From: Chinchilla lanigera
Lineage: Eukaryota > Chordata > Mammalia > Rodentia > Chinchillidae
DNA length: 64,000 nt
Direction: 5' to 3'
Assembly (NCBI RefSeq): GCF_000276665.1
Contig: NW_004955418.1
Span: 4,687,714-4,751,713 of the forward strand
A program made the position numbers and the translations under genes. The notes below the pieces were generated by a model, which made no database searches, was not told the DNA's origin, and was given only the letters and a program-made list of their open reading frames with translations. Each line of letters opens with the position of its first letter. Position 1 is the first letter of the stretch. Shown here piece by piece: positions 55,550 through 64,000 of the stretch.

Positions 55550-56345
55550 ATAAAAGAAATGACAACAATAATGAAAGAATCAGCACATCAAAAGAAGACA
55601 TAGATTAAAAACAGAGGAGCAGAAAAAATGAGGCATACATTGAATGAATAGTACAGGAAAAAACTAGAATGCCTGAAACAGATTCAAACAGATATCCAGG
55701 AAATTAAAACTTTCACTGAAGCTGGCAAAACCACTTGAATGAACATGAAGATAGTCTTTCAGAACTGGAACACAGTATTGCAGCTAACAATTGTGAGAAG
55801 AAATATCTCTTAAAAATAACAAGGAACCAGGAAATAACAATTCAACAGCTGCACGATGATGAAAAGAAAAACAATGTAAGACTAATAGGTGTAAACAAAC
55901 AGCAGGAGGCAAAACAAATGACAAAAAGAACATTTGCAGATGTAACAGCAGAAAATATCCCAAGAATCGAAAAAGAATCTGACGTACACTTAAATGAGGC
56001 ACATATAACTCCAGTTAGCTATGACCAAAATAAATCTACATCCAGACATAGTGATCAAGATCCTACAAATTCAGCAGAAGAAAAAAATATTAAAAGTGGT
56101 TAGAGAAAACAAACATATCATCTATAAAGGAAAGCCCACTAGAATCACAGCAGATTTCTCAACACAAACCATCATGTAAGATGATCTTGGAGTGAAGTAG
56201 TCCGGGTCCTAAGTAAAACAATTTCCAACTCAGAAAAACTATCTTTCAAAAGTAATGGAGAAATAAAATATTTCCATGACAAAGAAAAACTGAAAAACTT
56301 CATGAGCATCAAGCCAACCCTACAAAGACTACTAAAAGATATTTG
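55550..56345 (+). pseudogene. LINE-1 ORF1 protein remnant
   Basis: ORF1p is an RNA-binding chaperone that trimerises through a coiled coil and coats L1 RNA. A 122-codon open stretch (55735-56103) carries a charged, heptad-like N part and then 'NNVRLIGV' (about residues 45-52), the start of the RRM domain. The C-terminal domain follows in other frames: 'KGKPTRITADFS' near 56128-56163 and 'NGEIKYFHDKEKLKNF' near 56252-56300. At least one frameshift and several stops separate the parts. Upstream coiled-coil code is recognisable but interrupted. The first start codon is not determinable. Confidence 0.8.
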
Positions 56346-58767
56346 AGAAAGAGATAAAAATAACCAAAATTTCAAGAACAACAATAGAAAGGAACCACCA
56401 AGTAGAGCAAGCAATTAAACAGAGGGAAAAAGGATGAACCAACAGCAGAAAAATAACATGACAAAGATAAGCCAATGCGTATCAGTTATAACCGTTAATG
56501 TAAATGGCCTCAATACACCAATCAAAAGAGGCAGACTGACAGAGTGCATCAAGAAATAAAATCAACAATATGCTGTATGCAAGAAACACAACTAACTCCA
56601 AAGGAAATTCATAGACTGAAAGTCAAAGGACAGAAAATAATTCTCCATGCAACAGGAATTCAGATAAAACAGTGGTAGGTATCTTGTTTCCACACAAAGT
56701 AAACTCTATAACAAGAATGACCAGAAGAGATAAAGAAGGTCACTATATAGTTGTTACAGGAAAACTTCAAGAGGAAGAGATAACAATCATAAATATGTAT
56801 GCATCAAACTCAGGAGCACAAAACTATATAAGACCAATTTTAATAGACATGAAAAACCAAATAATGAAACAATTGTAATGGGCGATCTAGACATCCCACT
56901 GACACAAAGAAATAGATCAACTGGACAAAAAATCAGCAAAGAAATAGCAAAGCTGAATCAAACTTGTGAACAAATGAACTTAGTAGACATCTACATAGTG
57001 TTGCACCCCACAGTATCGGAATACACATTCTTGTAGGCTGCGCATGGTATATTCACTAAAATAGAGCACATAGAACATGCTTAACTAAGTGCAAAGGTAT
57101 TGAAATTATCCCATGCATATTATCTGATCACAGTGCAATGAAATTGGAAATTAATGACAAAAGGAACTACAAAACTCCATAAACATGAAATTAAATAACA
57201 GCCTCCTGAACAATCAATGGATCACAGATGAAATTAAAGCAGAAACTAAACAATATACGCAATCAAAGAAAAATGTAAATACAACTTACCAGAATCTGTG
57301 GGGTGCAGTGAAAGCAGTCCTAAGAGGGAAATTTATAGTGGTAAACTCACACATCAGGAAAATAGAATGAGAACAAATAAATAACCTAGTGATGCACTCC
57401 AAACATCTGGAAAAAATAAGCAACTCAAACCCAAAGTCCAAAGAAGGGAAGAAATTATAAAGATCAGAGCTGAAATCAACACAATTGAGATGAACAAAAG
57501 AATACAAAGAATTAATGAAGCAAAGAGTTGGTTGTTTGAAAGAATAAATAAAATAGATAAACTCTTAGCCAACCTTATCAAAAAAAGCCAAGAAAAAACT
57601 CAAATTCATGCAATAAGGAATGAAAATTGTGAAATCAATACAGATTTTATATAAATTCAGGGCATCAATACCTACTTCAAGAATCTTTACTCCCATAGGA
57701 TGGATAACACAGAAGAAATGGACAAAAGTCCCAGACACATATGAATTAACAAAACTGAATCAAGAAGACATAAAATTATGAATAAACCAATATGAATTAA
57801 TGAAATTGAAAATGTGATTTAAAAAGTTACCTACAAAGAAAAGCCCAGGTCCTGGTGAATTGACAGTGGAATTCTACAAGAAATTTAGAGATTTAACCAA
57901 CACTCCTCAAACACTTCAGTGAAATTCAAAGGGAAGCAATTCTCTCTAATTCACTTCTGTAGGAAGTATCATACTGATACCAAAACTAAAGAAAAACTCA
58001 ACCAAACAAGGGAACTACAAGCTAGTCCCCCTAATGATCATAAATGCAAAAATACTCAATAAAATATTAGCAAATAGAATGAAGCAAATCATCAAAAAGA
58101 TTATATACCATGACCAAATAGGATTCATCCCAGGATTGCAAAGATGTTTCAATATATGCAAATCAATAAATGAAATACATCATATCAACAGGGCCAAAGA
58201 CAAAACCCACATGATCATCTCCATAGATGCAGAAAAAGCTTTTGACAAGGTCCAACACTCATTCATGATAAAAACCCCACAGAAAATCAGAATAGATAGT
58301 CTTCACCTCAATCTGATCAAAGCCATCTATGACAAACCAGCAGTCAACATCATACTAAATGGACAAAAACTGAAAGCTTTCACTTTAAAATCAGGAACAA
58401 GACAAGGATGTCCACGGTCACCACTCCTATTCAACATATTTCTGGAGGCATTAGCCAGAGCAATTAGACAACAGAGAGAAATAAAAGGAATAAGGATAGG
58501 AAATGAAGAAGTGAAATTATCATTATTCACATATGACATAATACTTTATGTGGAAGACCCCCAAAACTCCACCAAAAGACTCCTAAAATTAATAAACAAA
58601 TTCAGCAGCATGGCTGGATACAAAGTCAACACTCAAATATCAATACCATTCCTGCAAACAAACACACTGAGAGAGAAATTTAGGAAACCATACCTTTCAC
58701 AATAGCATCCAAAAAATTGAAATACTTAGGGATCAATCTAAAAAAAGAAGTAAAAGATCTATACAGT

Positions 58768-58840
58768 GAAATATACAAATAGGATTTGTATATTTCAAAA
58801 TCAAATAGGATTTGTATATTTCAAAAATCAAATAGGATTT
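58768..58840 (+). repeat. Hairpin-seeded tandem repeat inside ORF2
   Basis: Units of 26 and 27 bp (58776-58801, 58802-58828) and a 12-bp partial third (58829-58840) share 'caaataggatttgtatattt'. The first copy sits in a perfect 12-bp stem (58768-58779 with 58785-58796) with a 5-nt loop. The array replaces ORF2 sequence normally found before the 'KWKDIPCSW' block. Confidence 0.92.
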
Positions 58841-59889
58841 CAGAAATGGAAAGACATTCCTTGCTCATGGAAAGGAAGCACCAACAGTGTGAAAATGGCC
58901 ATACTCCCAAAATTGTTCTACAGATTCAAGGCAGTCCCTATCATTCCATTAGCATACCTTGCACATCTAGAGATAACATTCCTAAAATTCATCTGGAACC
59001 AGAAGTAGCAAAAGCAATCCTGAGCAACAAAGGCAAGAGGCATCACAATCCCTGACTTGAAATAATATTACAAAGCTATTGTGATAAGATCAGCATGGTA
59101 CTGGCAAAAAAAACAGACCTGAGGATCAATGGAACAGACTGGAAGATACAACCACAGCCACAAACACACTCAGCCACCTTATCTTTGTAAAAGGGGCCAA
59201 ACGGTCACTGGAAGAAAGATAGCCTCTTTAATAAATGGTGCTGGAAAAACTGGCTTGCCACATGCCAAAGACTAAAACTAGACCCAGGTCTATCACCATG
59301 CACCAAACTAAAGTAAACATGGATTAAAGATCTAAATACTAAAACAGAAACACTAAATCTACTGGAAGAGAAAGTAGGCAAAAATCTTGAAGATATAAGG
59401 GAAGGCAGAGAGTTCATGAACAGAAACTAAACTGCATGGGAAATATTTCAAAGAATCAACAGCTGGCATCTCATCTTATTGAAAAGTTTTTGCACATCAA
59501 AAAAAATCACCAACAGAGTAAAAAGAAAACCCACAAATTGGGAAAAAATTTTAACCAACTATCCCACAGGCATAGGACTTCTATCTAGAACATATAAAGA
59601 ATTTTAAAAAATCAATCCCCCAATATTTGAAGACCCTATACAAAAATGGACATCTGAGATGAATGCACACTTCTCAGATAAAGAAATACAAATGGCAAAT
59701 AAATACATGAAAAAATGTTCAACATCATTAGTCATTCAAGAAATGCAAATTAAAACAACACTGAAGTTATATTTCACACCAGAAAGAATAGCTATCCTCA
59801 AGAAATCAACCAATATCAAATGCTGGAGGGGCTGTGGGGAAAAAGCAACCTTTCTCCCTGTTGGTGGGCACGTAGACTGGTGCAGCCAC

Positions 59890-60155
59890 TATGGAAATTC
59901 TGCATTGCTTTTATGCTGTTTTCTTTTTGTCTTTGTGTTTGTTAGTTTGTTTTTGTTCTTCTCTTTTTTAATTTTTTTTTTTAATCTTTTTGAGATAGGG
60001 TCTCACTATTCAGGCTGATCTTGAGCTTACTTTGTAGCCCAAGCTGGCTTCAAACTCACAGTGATCTTCCTGCCTCAGCCTCCCAAGTGCTGGGATTACA
60101 AGCATGTGCCACCACACCCGGCCGTGTACTTTTCTCTTTAAAATAAAAAAAAAGA
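59890..60155 (+). mobile_element. Short L1 3' end inserted in ORF2, itself split by B1
   Basis: 'tgtctttgtgtttgttagtt' before the B1 and 'tttctctttaaaataaaaaa' after it resemble the extreme 3' end of the young L1 family (compare 38600-38697). ORF2 C-terminal sequence resumes around 60170 ('acaacccaagtacctatt'). Some ORF2 sequence is missing at the junction. Confidence 0.55.
59975..60123 (-). mobile_element. B1 SINE with internal duplication, reverse orientation
   Basis: A T tail is followed by 'ctttttgagatagggtctca', the duplicated pair 'caggctgatcttgagcttac' and 'caagctggcttcaaactcac', and 'gtgctgggattacaagcatg'. It is the innermost layer of a nested set inside the L1 ORF2. Confidence 0.93.
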
Positions 60156-60570
60156 ATTTTAAAACAAGATAAATCTTGGAAACAACCCAAGTACCTATTA
60201 ACCAAGAAATGGATAAAAAGATGTGGTATTTTTATACAGTGGAGTACTATTCAGCTACAGAGAAAAATAAATTTGAGGCTTTTATAAGTAATTGGATGTA
60301 ACTAGAGACCATACTCATACATGAAATAAATCAGATTGGCATGTGTAAACATTGTATTTCCTCCCTAGTGTAAGAAACCAATAAAGCAAATAAGTTCTAA
60401 TTTAATATCTTTAAGATATTAAAAAAAGGAAGAACAGCAAGAGATGGGTAAAGGGGAAAGAGAGAAGGGAAAAGCCATAAAAAAGAATTAAAATGTATTA
60501 GTATGTGAACCAACTCCTACAAGGAATGTAAACATCATGTACTTTGGGCATTCACTAATAAAAAGCAGAT

Positions 60571-61352
60571 ATTAAAAGAGACAAATATGATTTAAAATAG
60601 CTGTAGAAAAGAGAATTAAAATCTCAATGGAAAAATCACTTACTATAAGCTATTATTACTGCAAGACTCAAGAACTGGTGAGTTTTGAGGGCACAGGTGT
60701 AAGGAATGATTCACAGAAGTCAGCAGAGATGGATTTGAATGAGTAGAACAAACAAAGAGCTGAGGGACTAGATCAAAGCATGGAGTCGGCCCATGTTTTG
60801 CCTTTTATTTTATGAATCTTTTTAAAAAGAGCTTATATTTCACATAATAGAAAAGGCCTATAGGAGAGTTCATATTACATATAATGTAGAAAGGGTTAAA
60901 TTAGAAATACAGAAGCCATTTTACATATTCAAAACAGGACAGATATAAGACAGGGAACTAGGAAATCTCAAATCATAGAAATACCTGGACAAAGCCAGAA
61001 ACTATCCTCTACAGGTCAAAAACCAATGGCAACTTCACAGATGCTGCACACTCCTGTAACAGGCAAATAGCAAATGAAAAGAGATTGCTGTAAATTTCAT
61101 ATCTTTGTGAAGCCCACAGTCCATGGCTTAGTAAGAATAAACTGGCTTCTGCCTCCCTCCCTTTCAAATCTTTCACAAGTATTTCTGCTGGGAAGAAGAC
61201 CAATCAATGGAGAGCTCTGAACACTAACTAAGTAGTCTGGGAAACATAGTTCTCAGGCTTGTAACCTTTGACTAGCAGAATTAAGCAGAAAACAAAATAC
61301 AAGTGGATGCATGATTTAGGTCACTAAATCAATATTAAGAAAGGGATTTTAA
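60571..61352. other. Unique sequence, nothing recognised
   Basis: AT-rich spacer between the L1 and the ERVL-type LTR. Confidence 0.5.
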
Positions 61353-61955
61353 TGTACTGTGATGATCAGTTGTGTCATGCCAACCTGAGTGGGTTAGGAA
61401 ACACCTAGCAGATTAGTAAAGCATACTCCTGGGTGTGTCTTTAGGGTATCCCCAGACAAGACTGGCATCTAGGCCAGTATGCTGATAGGGAAAAGGCCTA
61501 CCTTGATTGTAGATGGCACCCACCAATTGGCTTGAAGCCTGGATGGGATAAAAAGGGAAGAAGAAAAAAGTTGGGTATCTTTTTTGATAGCTCTATTTTC
61601 TTTGAGCAGGTGCATTTGTTGGTGCTGCTGTGAACACCAGACTACATTTTCTTCAGTCGTCCGACACAAACTCATACCAGCGACTCTCTGGGGAGCCTCC
61701 AGGGCTTCAACCTCAGACTGCAACTGCATTCTCCATCCCTCTTGTTCTGTAGCTTCTGTCTTCTTGTACTGCGCAGCTTCTTTCTCCAGGTCCTGGATTC
61801 TCCAGCTCCAGAATGTGTGTCAATGATCGTTACACATTCTTCTGCCTCTGATAGGGAAGTCTCCCTAATAATTCTTCTGCCTCTGATCTGGTAAGCCTAC
61901 CTATCCTTGTGAATAATGATACATATATATTCTATTAATAATTTTCCTTTGGACA
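61353..61955 (+). mobile_element. Solo LTR, ERVL type (MLT2/MT2-like)
   Basis: It starts 'tgtactgtgatgatcagttg' then 'tcatgccaacctgagtgggt', 'ctcctgggtgtgtctttagg' and 'cacccaccaattggcttgaa', the order of ERVL LTRs of the MLT2/MT2 group. A CT-rich central part and an AT-rich end ('aataatgatacatatatatt') follow. No internal proviral sequence is attached. An internal doublet 'attcttctgcctctgat' (61837-61853 and 61871-61887) is present. Confidence 0.6.
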
Positions 61956-64000
61956 CATTTGTATTTTTCTAAAACAAATCCTTATGTCTAGGAATAGAGA
62001 TTTCAAAAGACAAATAATATTTCAGCCTTTAAACTCTCTTCACTGTGGGAATGTGTTGGGAATGTCGCACTCTATAAAGGAGAGAGAAAGTGATGAAAGT
62101 TTTCAGCAGTTCACCCCTCCACTCTCTCTCTCTCTTTACTTGTAAATTTTTTGGATTTGGGAGGAGTGCTTCATGTTTTTCAACCCTAGTGACCTCAGAG
62201 ATGTACCCACAGACCATGCCAACAAATTTTGTTTGATGAATAAGTTACTTTAATTTTCCTCCTATCACTGCTCTGCTGTTAGATCACAAGACTAAATTGA
62301 GATTAAAACTGAAATTTTCCCAGAACGGACTGCAATGCCAGCGATAAAGAAGTAAGTAGATGAGGAAGAAGCGCAAGTGAATGGAAAGTAAGAAGAGAGG
62401 AAAGATGGGGGAAAGGATAACAAAAGAAAGAAAAGCCTGATACAAGACTTACAGGGGGCTTGAGTAATATCTCACCTGAGGGAGTTACAATTGCAGGGAT
62501 GAAACGTGCAAATCATATGTGGCAAAATGAAATCATATATGGTCCTAAGTGAACTGTTTTAAAAAAATCTATGTCTAACATGCTTAGAAAGCAAAGCTGA
62601 GATTATGGGAAAAATTGTAGGTACATTCCTAAAGTATATTTTTGAAGTTATTTTGAACCATGGGATTGAAGTATAGTCATGAAATATAGTGTTCTGCAGT
62701 TCATAATTTCCTAAATTGATTTTTATGGAAGTGTTCATATTATTGTCATTAATATTTTGTCAGCTTATGATTTTATCTACTCAGCTCAGCTACCAGGAAC
62801 CATGATTAAAGCAAGCGCTTCTGCTACTTTTGAAGAAATCCTTTCAAGTCGATTTTTCCTAGATCAGCTTTCAACATAAATTTTGTCCCATGTGAAGAAG
62901 TTCAGCACAACGTAAGCAGGCCCATAAAGCAGGAAAGCCTATTTTCATCAAGTGGGGTGCTGCATATTTATGCCCAAGGCCTCATGTAAATCAGGAAGCC
63001 ACAAAACGGGAGGCATTAAAGCTGCTGGTCTTTCTGTGGAATACTAAGGTTGGTGCATTTTTATGGGAAACAAGTTAAAGCTGAGACACAAATTTCTCGG
63101 TGTGGCTGCAATGCTTTTACTCTAATAAAGATCTGAGACCAGAAGGAATTGCCATCAACTCCTAGCATATTTTTCTTTCCAAAACTACATCTCTCTTATA
63201 AATATCCCTGAGAAATAACCTTATGGGTCCAATAAACCCCAAATCACTTTACAGGTGACCTTATTTCTACTAGTTGTCAACATCCTGCTCTCATCAACAT
63301 CATGGAGGAAGAAAAAATGGACTGAAATTTGTGATCTCTTCATGAGCCACGAAGATGAAACTTATGATTTGTAGCACATTTAAGGTTGTTTCTAAATAGG
63401 CAATAGAGCTTCTGATGCCCATAGTCCTAAAAATGCTCGCCTGATTCCTCTTGTCACTCTGTGCCTTTGGTTACAACCATGACCTCAGAAACATTTCTGG
63501 GCTTATACTATAATTACATAGCACATTTCAGGTTTAAAGGTGTTAGGAGGAGTTTGTATCCTTCTTTCTCTGTCCACCCTGAATTCTTTCCCACCATGGA
63601 CAGCAGCTTTGTAAACCCTACTCGTACTGACCACTCAGTTTGTGTTTTTCTGATTGGGAATGATATACCTGCAGAGGCTTTATTTTTTATCCTCTCCCAA
63701 TATTTCAAAGCTTGTTTCCTCCTCAGTCCTGACACTGGCAATCTTTTGTGGTTTTCCTTGGGCCTCAGAGGCTTAATGGTCTGGCACCGAACTTGAATCT
63801 TTGGAAATATATCTCAGCCAACTTTAACGGTGGCTTTCAGATACATTCAGGGAGCTGCCACTCAGAAGTAAAACTGTTGCTCATGGTTTAGCGTTCCAGG
63901 GAGGCTTTCACCCTTCAAATCAACTAAAATGTATTCAAAGATAACTGTAATAACCTACAGAATTCACCCAGGTGATTTAAGGATAGTTCTAGTTTCTCTA
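61956..64000. other. Unique sequence, no gene seen
   Basis: About 2 kb without a confident repeat. It includes a CT microsatellite (62120-62136). A 111-codon frame (63461-63796) and its 75-codon antisense partner have no recognisable domain. Confidence 0.5.

Larger units (their letters stand above)
56458..60300 (+). pseudogene. LINE-1 ORF2 (endonuclease and reverse transcriptase) remnant
   Basis: ORF2p nicks target DNA and copies L1 RNA into it. The start ATG at 56458 leads into 'NVNGLN' (endonuclease Asn, 56497) and 'CMQETQLT' (the Glu is kept, His changed). 'GDLDIP' stands at 56881 where the family has GDFNTP, so a conserved Asn is Asp. 'SDHSAM' (57123) keeps the catalytic His. The longest open frame, 58034-58705 (223 aa), is the reverse transcriptase core: 'DAEKAFD' at residues 65-71 and '[15 protein letters not shown]' at 121-135. 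'FTYD' stands at 165-168 in place of FADD, losing a catalytic Asp. Stops occur throughout. The C-terminal part is interrupted by the insertion near 59.9-60.15 kb. Confidence 0.93.
54895..60570 (+). mobile_element. Near-complete lineage-specific LINE-1, inactive
   Basis: About 5.7 kb with the full L1 order: GC-richer 5' UTR (54.90-55.38 kb), ORF1 remnant, ORF2 remnant starting near 56458, and a 3' UTR with polypurine tract (60415-60480) ending near 60570. Frameshifts and stops break both frames. Later insertions lie inside it: an ID in the 5' UTR, and a truncated L1 end plus B1 near the end of ORF2. I found no convincing target-site duplication, so the outer edges are approximate. Its 3' UTR start ('catgtgtaaacattgt') relates it to the truncated L1 ends elsewhere in the window. 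Confidence 0.9.

Overview
The window is nuclear DNA from a mammal, most likely a rodent. It is AT-rich and CpG-poor and is filled with interspersed repeats. B1 SINEs with the internal duplication of about 29 bp, a B1-ID dimer, tRNA-Ala-like ID SINEs and a lineage-specific LINE-1 all point to a rodent. The ID copies end in an unusual 'ggtaccggagaaaaacc' tail. Together with B1 this suggests a non-murid lineage (hystricomorph or similar), but that is a weak inference. I found no convincing host gene, exon, RNA gene or CpG island. The open frames are short and scattered, and the longest (223 codons) is the reverse transcriptase of a dead LINE-1.

Layout. 1-2.08 kb: old L1M fragment with an internal deletion. 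2.4-6.5 kb: ID, MIR, hAT-Charlie, a MaLR-type solo LTR and a 5'-truncated young L1 3' end with a perfect 17-bp target duplication. 6.5-15 kb: mostly unique sequence with one MIR. 15.2-19.3 kb: ID and B1 stacked in one target site, L2, an ERVL-like LTR with an internal duplication, another ID, and a CpG-retaining block I cannot assign. 19.8-22.3 kb: L1M fragments, one split by a fold-back mariner remnant. 22.3-29 kb: mostly unique sequence. 29.7-38.7 kb: several truncated L1 3' ends, one split by a solo LTR and one interrupted by an assembly gap at a CA repeat. 39-47.3 kb: ID, MIR and B1 copies, and a long antisense L1M. 48.3-51.65 kb: three antisense L1M pieces in a row. 53.8 kb: B1. 54.9-60.57 kb: a near-complete L1 with a monomer-type 5' end, ORF1 and ORF2 remnants and nested SINEs. 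61.35-61.95 kb: ERVL-type LTR. The rest is unique.

No gene network can be described. The value of the window is its record of transposition: nested insertions, target-site duplications and element decay. All family names come from recognition by eye, not a database search, and boundaries without a stated target duplication are good to tens of bases only.
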